Origin: Mycolicibacterium arabiense
GTDB lineage: Bacteria > Actinomycetota > Actinomycetes > Mycobacteriales > Mycobacteriaceae
Direction of reading: 5' to 3'
Assembly (NCBI RefSeq): GCF_010731815.2
Contig: NZ_AP022593.1
Location: forward strand, 310,001-374,000
DNA length: 64,000 bases
Shown: in pieces, positions 35,054 to 44,446 of the stretch
Numbering within the stretch: position 1 is the stretch's first letter
Layout of the letters: each line of letters begins with the position of its first letter
Program-made: the position numbers and the translations under genes
The notes under the pieces: model-generated
The model's database searches: none
Told to the model about the DNA's origin: nothing
Seen by the model: the letters and a program-made list of their open reading frames with translations, nothing else

Positions 35054-35484
35054 GCCGACTTCACCAAGCACGACACCTGAGCGTTGACCCCGGTCGACGA
35101 TTGCTCGTCTCGTACTTCGTCGTCGACCACGACGCGGCAGCCGATGCTGTCACCGTCGCCCTGGGCGATGATCGTGGCGCTCGCCGACGGCTTCGTGGTC
35201 CGCAGTGTGATCGTCCACGGTAGGGATGCGTCGTCGACCCGTTGCGGCGTGGCATCGAGGTCGAGGTAGTTGATGGTCGCCACGGCGCCTGCCATTCCGA
35301 AGATCTCGTAGGTCACGACCTTGGGGTTGAAGGGTTCGGCGTCGTCGGCCAGACCTGCCCCCGGGCGGGTTATCTCGTTGTCGGATCCGAAGAGGCCGTG
35401 CATTCGATAGACCAGTGCGCCGGCGAGTACGACCACCACCACGATGAGCAGCGGTATCCAGGCCCGCTTGACTATCCCGACCAT
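35050..35484 (-). CDS. MmpS-family membrane accessory protein
   Basis: The protein has 144 residues from ATG 35484, with GAAGGGG upstream; this matches the usual MmpS length. A single N-terminal membrane helix ([20 protein letters not shown]) is followed by a periplasmic beta domain with [19 protein letters not shown] and two cysteines near the end ([20 protein letters not shown]). MmpS proteins assist MmpL partners in export. The stop overlaps mmpL, so the two are translated together. Confidence 0.93.
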   Translation of the reverse strand: MVGIVKRAWIPLLIVVVVVLAGALVYRMHGLFGSDNEITRPGAGLADDAEPFNPKVVTYEIFGMAGAVATINYLDLDATPQRVDDASLPWTITLRTTKPSASATIIAQGDGDSIGCRVVVDDEVRDEQSSTGVNAQVSCLVKSA

Positions 35485-35705
35485 CTGGGCCCCTTCTGTT
35501 CGACCGCCCACCACGAGGTGGCCGAGTCGTGCCGCAGGCGCCAGAGCAGAGCCGTACGAGCATTGTTTAGCTGAGCGAACTTTAAGGCGTTGATCTGCGT
35601 TCGGCAAGCCAAACGGCTAACTCGACCAAGTCGATCGTCTGGAAGGAGACCGCGCGCCGACTTCGCGGGCTAACCTCGTTGCGGAAACCGGAGGAGGCGA
35701 ATGAC

Positions 35706-36284
35706 GTGGCAAGACCCGCAGCATCGCGAGGCTTGGCCCGCGGCCGGGTCTTGGAGGCCGCCCTCGCCCTGTTCGCCGAGCACGGCGTGCACGGCACGTC
35801 GCTGCAGATGATCGCCGACCGCGTCGGAGTCGGTAAGGCCGCCGTCTACTACCAATTTCGGTCCAAGGAAGACATCGTCTTGGAGGCCATTCGGCCGACC
35901 ATCGAGGACATGGCCCGGGTGATCAGGACCGCTGGAGCGCTGCCCGATCCCGAGCAGCGCCGCGTCGTCGCCGTGAGCGGGATGGTCGAGATGGTGGTGC
36001 GAAACCGGCAGCTGGCCGTCATCTTCCATGGGGACCCGGCCATCGACCAGATCATGAACGACGAGCCCGATTTCAAGGCCGTGTCCGATGGACTCCGTGA
36101 GATAGTCGAAGGGCCCGAACGGAACGTCGCCGAGCGGATCAGCTGTTCGGTGTTCCTGTCCGGGGTGGGCAAAGCTGCCGCCGACCCGGAGTTGGCCGAC
36201 ATCGACGACGACGAGCTGCATCGAGCGCTGCTGGAACTATCCGGCCGGATTCTCGCACCCGCCGCCGAACCCGCCTCGCGCTGA
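35706..36284 (+). CDS. TetR-family regulator of the mmpS-mmpL pair
   Basis: The protein has 192 residues from GTG 35706, with GGAGGAGG eight bases upstream. The helix-turn-helix spans about residues 10-55 (GRVLEAALALFAEHGVHGTSLQMIADRVGVGKAAVYYQF). It is divergent from mmpS with about 220 bp between. In M. abscessus a TetR protein (MAB_4384) represses a divergent mmpS5-mmpL5 pair and its loss gives drug resistance; a similar role here is inferred from gene order. Confidence 0.9.
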   Translation: MARPAASRGLARGRVLEAALALFAEHGVHGTSLQMIADRVGVGKAAVYYQFRSKEDIVLEAIRPTIEDMARVIRTAGALPDPEQRRVVAVSGMVEMVVRNRQLAVIFHGDPAIDQIMNDEPDFKAVSDGLREIVEGPERNVAERISCSVFLSGVGKAAADPELADIDDDELHRALLELSGRILAPAAEPASR

Positions 36285-36350
36285 CGAGCGCGCCGTACGC
36301 GTCGGGTAATCGAACCGCCCGGTCATGGGCCCAAGCGATAGTGTCGTGAC

Positions 36351-37319
36351 GTGCCGCTGAGTCCGCTTCCAGAAATCGCCGCCATCCTGCAGGCGGCGGC
36401 GCCGCCCCCCGATTCGGGTCCCGAACCCGCCGTAGGCGATGTGGCAACGCGTCGCAGCAACACTGCGGCGATGTTCACCGCACTGGCGTCGTCGCTGGAG
36501 GTCCCCGACGACGTCGAGGTCAGCCACTATGACCTCGAGGTCTCCGACGGCACCGTGCTACCACTGGCGTGGTACGAGCCGACAACCGGAGACCGGACCG
36601 CGAGCGCGGCGATGCTCTATCTGCATGGCGGGGGCATGATAGCGAGCCTCGAGCAGACAGCTCCCGTGTACGACATCGCTGTGCGGCAATACGTTTCGGG
36701 GTCGGGCGTGCCGGCGTTGGTGGTGGATTACCGCGTCGCTCCTGAGCATCCTCATCCCACCCCGGTGGAAGACTGCTATGCCGCGCTGCAGTGGCTGGAA
36801 GCGCACGCTGCCAAGCTGAACGTCGATCCTGCACGCCTGGCCGTCGGCGGCGACAGTGCGGGCGGCGGCCTGGCGGCGGGCGTCGCTCTGCTGGCTCGAG
36901 ACCGCAGGGGCCCGAAGCTCGCCTTGCAGCTCTTGATCTATCCCATGCTGGACGACCGCACCGTGGTACCCGACCCGCAATTTCCGACCGAGTTCCTGGT
37001 CTGAAATTACGACGACAACGTGACGGGTTGGGGAGCGCTTCTCGGCGACGCCTCCGAGAGCGCCGACGTCTCCCCGTATGCCGCGCCAGCGCGAGCCGCG
37101 GACCTCGCTGGTCTGCCACCGGCCTACATCGATGTCGGCGACCTAGACATCTTCCGTGACGAAGACATCGACTACGCCCGCCGCTTGCTCGCGGCGGGCG
37201 TACCCACGGAACTGCACGTCTTTCCGGGTTGTCCCCACGGCTTCGAGATGATCGCCGGCGACTTACCGGTGTCACGTCAGGCGCTCGACAACCGGGTCAG
37301 GCGCTTGACGGAGCTGTAA
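36351..37319 (+). pseudogene. HSL-family alpha/beta hydrolase (esterase) interrupted by TGA at a Trp position
   Basis: The frame from GTG 36351 encodes a hormone-sensitive-lipase-type esterase: HGGG at residues 92-95 for the oxyanion hole and GDSAGG with nucleophile Ser 169. A TGA at 37002-37004 (codon 218) interrupts it. The frame continues directly with NYDDNVTGWGALLG, then YIDVGDLDIFRDED with the acid Asp and GCPHGFE with the His, ending at 37319. Homologues usually have Trp just before this YDDN segment, so TGG to TGA is the simplest explanation. Without read-through, the catalytic Asp and His would be lost. Confidence 0.82.
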
Positions 37320-37539
37320 GAACCGAGCCGTGGACCCGGCAGCACCAGCGGTGGGTCTTGGACATCGAGATCCGCGAGACTTGCTGCGCTGCAACAATTT
37401 CGTCAACGGAGCGTCATGGTGACGAATCGTCCGTACATTCCAGGTCTGGCGAGTCGGCGCATCTCGGTTCCGGTTGTTGCGAGACATGGCTCAGCTAACG
37501 TGCAGGCGACCATGTTTACCGCAAACGAAGGAGGGGCAA

Positions 37540-37821
37540 ATGCGCATCTTGACCACGGGTCAGCGCAGAACGATCGGAACGGTGGCTGCCGTGGCCGGAT
37601 CGCTCGCAATCGTCGCGCTGGCTGGGACTGTACCGGCGAGCGCTGCCACAGACGACCCTGGATGCGAAGCGTTCGGTTGGCGGCACCCCATGTGCGCCGG
37701 CGGCGCGTGGGCCAACGATGAGACGGCGTCCGAGGAGTGGGGCCCAGCGAACATTCCGAATCCCGTGACGCCGGGCGGCGACATGTCCATGACGTTCCCG
37801 GGTTCGCCCAATACGCCTTAG
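37540..37821 (+). CDS. Small secreted protein of unknown function
   Basis: The protein has 93 residues from ATG 37540, preceded by AAGGAGGGG. The N-terminus (RILTTGQRRTIG, then an Ala/Val stretch ending VPASAATDD) is a signal peptide with cleavage likely after ASA. The mature 60 residues contain two cysteines (DPGCEAFGWRHPMCAGG), which may form a disulfide, and end in a Pro-rich tail. I do not recognise a family; similar short exported peptides are common in mycobacteria. Confidence 0.68.
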   Translation: MRILTTGQRRTIGTVAAVAGSLAIVALAGTVPASAATDDPGCEAFGWRHPMCAGGAWANDETASEEWGPANIPNPVTPGGDMSMTFPGSPNTP

Positions 37822-38006
37822 GTATTGCGATGTGGGCCGCGCTGGCCTTAAAAAGCCTGTCGGACAGGCAGTTCACGGATCCGCCGGAGCCATCAAAACG
37901 TCACTGCGACGTATCGGCGACGATCTCTCGGTTGGGTGCGAGTCATGATGGCGGGCGTGTTCTGCATCTGCGGGCAGCCGCGCGCCGAGGCGTCTATGAC
38001 ACGCCG

Positions 38007-38338
38007 TCAGCGATCCGACGGTATCGAGCTGTTGGCCACAGCTTTGGAGTGCTGGTGCACGCGTACGAGATTGCCCGGCGGGTTGGTGATGTAGCGCAGA
38101 CCGTGATTGCGGTGATGGTTCATGGTGTCGGCGACGTGCACCAGGCGCAGCTTGTCGCCCGCGGCTCGCATGATGTCGCCCATCGCGCCACCCATGTGGA
38201 AGGTGCGGCACGTGCGGTAGACCATCCCGATGACCGGAAGAACGCCCGCTCGGACTCCTCGGCTTTCTCGGGCCTGCCGGAGAACTCGGTGTTGACCACG
38301 TTCACCCGAGGTCGACGGTGATCTGCAGGGAATGTCAA
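38007..38338 (-). pseudogene. Remnant of a sugar phosphate isomerase/epimerase (TIM barrel)
   Basis: Two pieces in different frames can be recognised. The first, from about 38310 to 38240, reads VNVVNTEFSGRPEKAEESE. The second, 38225 to 38007, reads GMVYRTCRTFHMGG, LRLVHVADTMNHHRNHGLRYITNPPGN and VRVHQH. Both belong to the xylose-isomerase-like TIM-barrel family. Roughly the 35 residues expected between them are missing and the frame changes at the junction near 38232. The N-terminus is also absent. This is a decayed gene. Confidence 0.75.
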
Positions 38339-38468
38339 CTCCAGTGTGGACCAGGATGACGATTTGATTCGGGTCTAGGTCGACGCGAGAAAGTTCAGGT
38401 TAACTGCTCACTGGTCCACCGACCTCGGACGGCAGCCGAACCGAGGCGAACCTTGATTGGAGCTACCC

Positions 38469-39299
38469 GTGAGCGCGATATCGCGCGGCTGGGCGTTGAA
38501 GAAGCAGAGCTGGGCGGTGGCGCGAGCCCACAGGCCGTTGGCTTTCCTGTCGGTGTTGTCCGCATTTAGTTCTCTGGTGGGACTGGTCGCGTTATGGACG
38601 GCCGTTGCCCTGTACACCGGGGTGTGTGGGGTCGTCGACCCAGACAATCCGGTGTTTTGGGTAGCCACCGCGTCGACGTGCTTTCTGACACTCTTCACAG
38701 GAACTTTCTTCAATGTCGCCTTGGCCGCATGCGCGGCACGGTCGCTACGCGGCGAGGACCTCACCGCCGTCGAGGGCGTGGCGACGGCAATCCGGCTGAT
38801 CGGTTCCGTCCTGGGGTGGACGGTCACCAGAGGCACCGTCGGTGTCTTTCTGATCACGGCGCGGTCCAGCGTGCTAGGACGCGAGATTGAGGAGCGGATC
38901 ACCGGCGCAACGTGGGACGTCGCCGCCTTCTTCGTCGTCCCACTGATCACCTTCGAACACATCGGGCCGAGCAGTGCGCAGAAGCGCTCAACTCAACTTG
39001 TTACAGCGACCTGGGGCGAGGACGCGAACCCGGCAGGCATTCACCTGGACGATCTGGTGACCACGGGCCTAGCCGTCATCGGCGGCGCCGGATACGTCTT
39101 CTTGACCACCCAGGGATTCTCCGTGTTCTGGTTTGCGGTGACCGTCGTCGGCGTCGCGTCGGCGGTCCTGTCGAGCATCATCACCAGCGCACTGAACGTG
39201 ATCTTCCGCGTCGCGGTGTATCTGTACCTCGTGACCGGCCAGGCCCCCCACGCCTTCGATGCCACGGTCGTGAGGGGGGCGTTTGAGCGCAAGCAATGA
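38469..39299 (+). CDS. DUF6159-like integral membrane protein
   Basis: The protein has 276 residues from GTG 38469, with GGAG six bases upstream. About six membrane segments are visible in pairs (FLSVLSAFSSLVGLVALWTAVAL; ATASTCFLTLFTGTFFNVALAACA; and later FFVVPLITFEHIG; IGGAGYVFLTT; FWFAVTVVGVASAVLSSIITS). WAVARAHRPLAFL at the start and the VPLITFE motif fit the DUF6159 group of actinobacterial membrane proteins of unknown role. A 46-codon reading frame is coupled to its end by ATGA. Confidence 0.7.
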   Translation: MSAISRGWALKKQSWAVARAHRPLAFLSVLSAFSSLVGLVALWTAVALYTGVCGVVDPDNPVFWVATASTCFLTLFTGTFFNVALAACAARSLRGEDLTAVEGVATAIRLIGSVLGWTVTRGTVGVFLITARSSVLGREIEERITGATWDVAAFFVVPLITFEHIGPSSAQKRSTQLVTATWGEDANPAGIHLDDLVTTGLAVIGGAGYVFLTTQGFSVFWFAVTVVGVASAVLSSIITSALNVIFRVAVYLYLVTGQAPHAFDATVVRGAFERKQ

Positions 39300-39436
39300 C
39301 GAGGGCGCAGCGTTTGGGGATCATCGCGGACCGAACCATCGATTCCCTGAAGGGAGACGAGATTCGAGTCGCCGCATCGTTACTCGCGACTGAACCCTCG
39401 CTGGAAGTGGGGGAGTCGCTCACGATCAGGCCATGA
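39296..39436 (+). CDS. Candidate 46-residue protein coupled to the DUF6159 gene
   Basis: An ATG at 39296 overlaps the TGA of the upstream gene (ATGA), and the frame runs to TGA 39434-39436. The product would start MTRAQRLGIIADRTID and is amphipathic, acidic in its centre and lacks cysteines or a signal peptide. The coupling geometry is that used by real gene pairs throughout this window. There is no family evidence, so it remains a candidate. Confidence 0.4.
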   Translation: MTRAQRLGIIADRTIDSLKGDEIRVAASLLATEPSLEVGESLTIRP

Positions 39437-39734
39437 GTCGTGAGTGAAAAGATTTGCGCCACAGCCGATGCTGCAGGCCAGGAAGATCGAGACGGAGGAC
39501 GAAAACCAGACTACGACGAGAGCGGAATAGTGTCCGGTTTCTCGTAGCCTTTGTCGCCCGTCAGCGGCAAAGGTGCCAAGTGGCTGCAGCCTGTGAATGG
39601 GCATCTTTGCCAAGGCGTGTGGGGCGGGTGTCACGCACACCAATCGGGTCAGCCGACAGACGCACACGCTTGTCCGTCGAGCCTGATGCGTGTCGATCCC
39701 GGTGGTGCTGCTGATCAGCTGGTTCCGGGTCGTG

Positions 39735-41429
39735 CTAGCCGGGTTGGCCGTTGGTCCCGTTCTTGCCAGCTGAGCCGTCGGCTCCGGCTGCCCCGGACGC
39801 GCCGGTGTCACCCGTGCCGCCGCCCGTGCCCGTCGCGCCGGTCGCACCCATGCCGCCGGGCGCTCCGTGAGCGCCGGTGGTGCCGGTGCTGCCGGGGGCA
39901 CCCAGGAGCCCGCCGGGCCCGCCGGCCCCGGCCGCGCCACCGTCTCCACCGACGCCACCGCTGCCACCGACGCCACCAACCCCGCCAGAGCCACCACTGC
40001 CGCCGGTGCCGGCCTGACCGGCGGTGCCACCCTTGCCGCCGGCACCCCCCGTGCCGCCACCTCCGGGCCGACCAGAAGACCCACCAGGGGTCGACGTGCC
40101 GCCGTTGCCGCCGTTGCCGCCGTTGCCGCCGTTGCCTCCCGCGCTCCCGGTGCCGCCACTGCCGCCCGCACCACCGGTGCCGCCGACGCCGCCCGCACCA
40201 CCGGTGCCACCGACCCCGCCCGTACCACCGGTGCCACCGACCCCACCGGCACCACCAGCGCCACCGTTGCCGACCAGGAGACCGCCACGGCCCCCGGCAC
40301 CCCCGGCGCCAGCAGCACTGCCGGTGCCACCTGTACCACCATTGCCGCCGGTTTTTCCCGTGCTGCCAGGCCCGCCGTTCGTGCCGTTCCCGCCGTTTCC
40401 GCCGGCGACGCCCGCACCACCGGCACCACCACCGGCGCCGTCCCCGGCGAAGACGAGGTTGCCCGTGGGGCTTACAGCGCTGCCGCCGTTCCCGCCGTTG
40501 CCTCCGGCTGCGCCGGTGCCGCCCGCGCCGCCGATACTGCCGGCGCCGGCGCTGCCGCCGGCGCCGGCCAGGGCGACGAGGTTGCCGCCGTCGCCTCCGT
40601 TGCCGCCTGCAGCGCCGGGCACGCCGTTACCTCCGGGGCCACCGTTACCGGCGACGGCGGAGGCATTGCCGCCGTTGCCGCCGTTGCCGCCGGGGTTGCC
40701 ACTACCGCCGGGGCCACCGTCGCCGGTGAACGCTCCGGCTCCTGCATTGGTGCCGTTGGTGCCGGCAGCGCCAGTGGGGGTGGGGTTGACCCCATTGGCG
40801 CCGGTGGTGCCATTCTCACCCGGTGTGCCGGTGGCGCCCGTGGCTCCGGTAGACCCGGTCTGGCCCGTTGCACCGGTCGCCCCTCGGCCGCCGGCCCCGC
40901 CGGCCCCGCCGTTGCCGATGAGCAGTCCGGCGTTGCCGCCGTTGCCGCCGGCCTGACCTACACCGACGGCGTTGCCGCCCGCGCCGCCGTTACCGATGAA
41001 GAACGCGCTTCCCCCCTTACCGCCGTTGGCGCCGTTGCCGCCGTTGCCGAAGAACAAGCCCCCGTTGCCGCCGTTGCACGCCGCACCCACGCAGTCGGCG
41101 GCGGCGTCGGCGCCGTTGCCGAACAACCCGAACAGCGGACCCACCGACGCCCCCACGCCGGGCGCCGACGGCACCGCCCCGATCAACGCCACCCGCGCCT
41201 GCGGACCCGCAAACCCCTCGGTCGATGCCGACGACCCGAGCATCAACACGCACAACGGATCAGAGCATCCGCTAGTCACGGCGGGCGCCGCCGCCACAGC
41301 TGGCGACACCGCCGATGACCTCGATTGACTGGAATCGGCCCACGCCGCTGATGGGGAGGTGATCATCGCACCTGCCCCCAACGCCACCGCCAACGCTCCG
41401 ACCCGCCCGACATACGTGCTCACGCTCAC
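39735..41429 (-). CDS. Secreted glycine-rich PGRS-like protein without PE domain
   Basis: The protein has 564 residues from GTG 41429, with GAGAAGGA upstream. The N-terminus (STYVGRVGALAVALGAGAM, then SAAWADSS) is a signal sequence. Residues 60-110 form a short unique region (SGCSDPLCVLMLG, VGPLFGLFGNGADAAADCVG). Nearly all the rest is GGNGG/GGTGG repeats as in PGRS proteins, with collagen-like G-A-T-G-x-T-G blocks near residue 200 and at the C-terminus. There is no PE domain, so it belongs to the PGRS-like secreted proteins of non-tuberculous mycobacteria. It probably sits in the cell wall. A paired ACTACTGCACT motif lies 93-124 bp upstream. Confidence 0.82.
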   Translation of the reverse strand: MSVSTYVGRVGALAVALGAGAMITSPSAAWADSSQSRSSAVSPAVAAAPAVTSGCSDPLCVLMLGSSASTEGFAGPQARVALIGAVPSAPGVGASVGPLFGLFGNGADAAADCVGAACNGGNGGLFFGNGGNGANGGKGGSAFFIGNGGAGGNAVGVGQAGGNGGNAGLLIGNGGAGGAGGRGATGATGQTGSTGATGATGTPGENGTTGANGVNPTPTGAAGTNGTNAGAGAFTGDGGPGGSGNPGGNGGNGGNASAVAGNGGPGGNGVPGAAGGNGGDGGNLVALAGAGGSAGAGSIGGAGGTGAAGGNGGNGGSAVSPTGNLVFAGDGAGGGAGGAGVAGGNGGNGTNGGPGSTGKTGGNGGTGGTGSAAGAGGAGGRGGLLVGNGGAGGAGGVGGTGGTGGVGGTGGAGGVGGTGGAGGSGGTGSAGGNGGNGGNGGNGGTSTPGGSSGRPGGGGTGGAGGKGGTAGQAGTGGSGGSGGVGGVGGSGGVGGDGGAAGAGGPGGLLGAPGSTGTTGAHGAPGGMGATGATGTGGGTGDTGASGAAGADGSAGKNGTNGQPG

Positions 41430-41521
41430 TGCAGAATCCTTCTCGCCGCTTTTGCGCGGGAACGACTCCCAGCGCATCGGCGCGAGATTCCCACGACTGA
41501 CCCCACCACCGGCATCTGTTG

Positions 41522-41553
41522 ACTACTGCACTCTTCGCACCGACTACTGCACT
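41522..41553. promoter_or_regulatory. Paired ACTACTGCACT motif upstream of the glycine-rich gene
   Basis: Two exact copies of ACTACTGCACT lie at 41522-41532 and 41543-41553, 21 bp apart, two helical turns. They are between the LuxR-type gene's stop and the glycine-rich gene's start. The same motif recurs in inverted orientation upstream of the other surface-protein gene. They are likely binding sites of one regulator. Confidence 0.7.
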
Positions 41554-41603
41554 TTGCCCCTCCCGTCGCCAGCTACGGCGAACCCGTCGCACGGGGCCCG
41601 GTG

Positions 41604-44204
41604 TCAGATGTCGTCGATCAGCCCGCCCAAACCGGCGCGTCCGGTGACACCGGCCTTGATGCTGGCGCGGTAGATGTGGCTTTCCACGGTGCGTACCGAC
41701 AGCGATTCGATGTCGGCGATCTGACGGTTGCTCAGCCCTCGAGCCACCAGGACGACGATCTCGCGCTCGCGGTTGGTGAATGGCGCCGCGAGCTCGGCGG
41801 AGGCGATCGCCGGGCTGGTCGCCCCACCGCACAGCGCGGCCAGCTGCCTGGCGCGGGCAGCAGCGGACGTAGCGGCGTGAACGCGCCTGGCCCGTCGATG
41901 CGACGTCGCCGCCTGCGCTGCAGCGTCCGCCGCGGCCAGCCGATCGCCCATCGACTCCCACAGCGCCGACACCGCGTCCAATTCTCGGGCGTCATCTCCG
42001 CTCAACGCGGCCGCGTAGCGCGCCGCCACCGCAGCGCGCACGGTCCCCACCCGTTCGGCGAGGACAGCCAACCGGGGCGCGGCGTCGGTGTCGTCGAGCT
42101 GGACCGCCGTCTGCAGGCACCACACTTCCCGCGCCCACTGGTGGTGGTCGCGCGCGAAGTCGGCCGCGGCCAGCGCCAGGGACCGGGCGGCGCCGAATCG
42201 TGATCGTGCTGCGGCGATCCAGGCCTCGGCGATCAGGTCAGCCGAGTCGTAGTAGTGGTAGGCCGGGGGGCGACACTCCCGCGCAGTCTCCAGTGTCCGT
42301 TCTGCGGCATCCATATCGCCCACCCGGGCCAGCGCTTGGGCGCGGAGCAACGCGAATCGGGGGAAGCTGTTGGCGGCGTGAAACCCTCGACCGATCCAGC
42401 TGCTCGGGTCCGGGCTGGCGGGTAGGTGCTCAAGGGCCGCGCGCAGGTCCCCGGCGGCTAGCTGCGTCATCCCCAGGATCTGCTGGGCGACGTGGTGCAT
42501 CGCGGCGGCGCGGCCGTCGCGGCTGCGGGTGAACCGCTGCGCGATCGCGACGGCGTCGGCGATCCGTCCCGAGGCAGCCAACGCGCTGGCGTGGACCTCG
42601 GTGAGAGGGCCGTGCAGGTGCGCGCCCTCGATGCTCGAGGCCAACGCTTGCGCCGATACCGCGACGGTGGAGGCTAGTTGGTCGAGTTGGCCCAGCTCGC
42701 CATGCGCCATGCACGCGGCGATGCACGCCATCGCCGTCCCGTAGGGGTCGAGTTCGCGGTCGTCGACCTGCTCCAGGGTCTGCAACACCTCGAGGGTGCG
42801 GCCGGCCAGGGCCAGCTGATTGGCCCGGAAGACCAGGATCTGCGCACGCCGTTCACCGGTCTCGGTCCTCAAGGCCTCCTCTACGATCTGCCAGGCCTGT
42901 TGGGGTGCGCGGGTGGCCCACAACGCGGTCGAGGCGGCCAACACCACCTCGTTGCGAAAACCCGGGCCCACCTCACCCTGGCGTGGTGCTTGAGCCAGGA
43001 CGTCGCCGGCGGAGTCGCCGTCGCCCATCATGAACAGCGTCCAGGCCCGCGACACGTGTGCCCGCGGACCGATCCCGGCCTCTGCGGCTGCGGCGAACAA
43101 TCGTTCGGCCAGGTCGAAGTCGAGCAAGGAATTGGCTGCGCTGCCCGCCGACACCAGCAGCTCGGGGCGCACGGGCAAGTCGGACTCCAGCCACAGCAGG
43201 CCACGCTTGACCGCGACCGCGGCGCTTCCGCCCTCATCCATCGCCTCCGCAACCTGTCCACGCAGCCGTGCCAGGCGAGCCGACCCGCACCGCGCGCGCC
43301 GGATCTCGGCGAACAGGGGATGGCCCACGTAGACCTCGTCGCCGGTGATCCGGATCAACCCGCGCTGCTCGGCTTCCTCGACGGCGTCCGGCTCGGCCAG
43401 CAGCGCCAGGCAGCGCCGATCCAGCGGCTCGGCGACGGCAACCGTGTCGATCACCTCCAGTACCGGCCCCCGCGGTGCACCGACCTGACTTTCGACGACC
43501 TCGGCCAGCGACCCGGACACCACGACGTCGCCGCCCCAGCGCAGTTCCCCGTCGGCCACGGCCAACCGTCCGGCCTCGGCTTCCTGTTCGGCGAGCTGCC
43601 GCACGAACAGCACGTTCCCGCCGGTGAACGACCAGAATCGATCGCGACAGTCGGCGTCTGGCGGCGCTTCGAACGCGGCCGCCAGCACCGTGCCCAGCTG
43701 TTCGGGTGACAACGCCGCCACCTCGCGCCACACCACCTGGCCGTTCTTGACCAGCGCGCTCAGCGCCGCCGGCATGGGCTCGCCAGTCCGGATGGTCATC
43801 ACCACCGTCGCAGCCCCGGACCCCACCAGGTGCTGCACCACCAGAACCGACAGCTCGTCGAGCAGATGGGCGTCGTCGACGACCAGCACCAGCCGACCCG
43901 CGTCGGTATTGGCAACCATGGCCTCGCCCACCCGGCGTACCAGCGCCGCCTCGCCGCCACCGACGTCATCGGTCCACTGGGCACACGCCCCCAACGGGAC
44001 GTGTCGACCGGTGGCCGTCCCCGTGATCGTCCGAACGGACCACCCGTTGGCGGAGGCGCGATCGGCCGCCTCCCACGCCACCCTGGACTTCCCCACGCCA
44101 GCCGGGCCCGACAGGACGATGCCACGCACGTTGCGCCCCTGAATCGCCGCGATCACCTCGCCGACGAGGTCACCACGACCGGCCATCGGCCACTTCCGGG
44201 TCAC
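41604..44204 (-). CDS. LuxR-family regulator with AAA-type ATPase domain (LAL-like)
   Basis: The protein has 866 residues from GTG 44204. Walker A GPAGVGKS is at 33-40 and Walker B RLVLVVDDAH at about 104-113. A helical tetratricopeptide-like middle follows. The last 65 residues form a LuxR helix-turn-helix (FTNREREIVVLVARGLSNRQIADIE, then SVRTVESHIYRA). This is the large ATP-binding LuxR (LAL/MalT-like) architecture, which switches on ligand binding. It lies between two secreted surface-protein genes on the same strand, each preceded by ACTACTGCACT repeats, so it is the obvious candidate to regulate both. Confidence 0.9.
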   Translation of the reverse strand: MTRKWPMAGRGDLVGEVIAAIQGRNVRGIVLSGPAGVGKSRVAWEAADRASANGWSVRTITGTATGRHVPLGACAQWTDDVGGGEAALVRRVGEAMVANTDAGRLVLVVDDAHLLDELSVLVVQHLVGSGAATVVMTIRTGEPMPAALSALVKNGQVVWREVAALSPEQLGTVLAAAFEAPPDADCRDRFWSFTGGNVLFVRQLAEQEAEAGRLAVADGELRWGGDVVVSGSLAEVVESQVGAPRGPVLEVIDTVAVAEPLDRRCLALLAEPDAVEEAEQRGLIRITGDEVYVGHPLFAEIRRARCGSARLARLRGQVAEAMDEGGSAAVAVKRGLLWLESDLPVRPELLVSAGSAANSLLDFDLAERLFAAAAEAGIGPRAHVSRAWTLFMMGDGDSAGDVLAQAPRQGEVGPGFRNEVVLAASTALWATRAPQQAWQIVEEALRTETGERRAQILVFRANQLALAGRTLEVLQTLEQVDDRELDPYGTAMACIAACMAHGELGQLDQLASTVAVSAQALASSIEGAHLHGPLTEVHASALAASGRIADAVAIAQRFTRSRDGRAAAMHHVAQQILGMTQLAAGDLRAALEHLPASPDPSSWIGRGFHAANSFPRFALLRAQALARVGDMDAAERTLETARECRPPAYHYYDSADLIAEAWIAAARSRFGAARSLALAAADFARDHHQWAREVWCLQTAVQLDDTDAAPRLAVLAERVGTVRAAVAARYAAALSGDDARELDAVSALWESMGDRLAAADAAAQAATSHRRARRVHAATSAAARARQLAALCGGATSPAIASAELAAPFTNREREIVVLVARGLSNRQIADIESLSVRTVESHIYRASIKAGVTGRAGLGGLIDDI

Positions 44205-44314
44205 AGCCGAACATTAGCTGGAAGGGTCGGCCAGTGCGACACATCGACGTCGTCGGCGAGTAGATCACACACACCACATGGCATTGCCACGACTGCCAAA
44301 ACCGCTATCCGCGG

Positions 44315-44328
44315 GTCACCCGGGTGAC
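44315..44328. promoter_or_regulatory. 14-bp palindrome upstream of the LAL regulator gene
   Basis: GTCACCCGGGTGAC is a perfect palindrome 111 bp upstream of the regulator's GTG start, in the 242-bp gap after the Ig-like protein gene. It could be an operator for the regulator gene. It does not resemble ACTACTGCACT, so a different protein would bind it. Confidence 0.4.
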
Positions 44329-44446
44329 GGGGCGGGCTCTTCCACCCGATCCATGCCGCAGCCAACGGCGCTCGCAAGCAACCCCGTCGCATCTATCGGC
44401 GTCGCCAGATCACGTCACCCACGTGTCGATGCAGCGCCATCATTTC

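Noticed and set aside
35601..35620. Weak AGCC-AAAC-GGCT repeat between mmpS and TetR genes as operator
   Set aside because: Only 4-bp arms in a GC-rich context; not distinguishable from chance.
10813..37004. Selenocysteine or genetic-code reassignment of TGA
   Set aside because: Many intact genes here end in TGA, neither interrupted family is a selenoprotein family, and no selenocysteine insertion element is apparent. Mutation or sequence error is simpler.
39867..41318. Long plus-strand frames opposite the glycine-rich gene, rich in Pro or Ala
   Set aside because: They are the antisense of GGNGG repeats; the composition follows from the repeat and there is no ribosome site or family.
39735..41429. 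PE_PGRS family membership of the glycine-rich protein
   Set aside because: No N-terminal PE domain is present; it starts with a conventional signal sequence.
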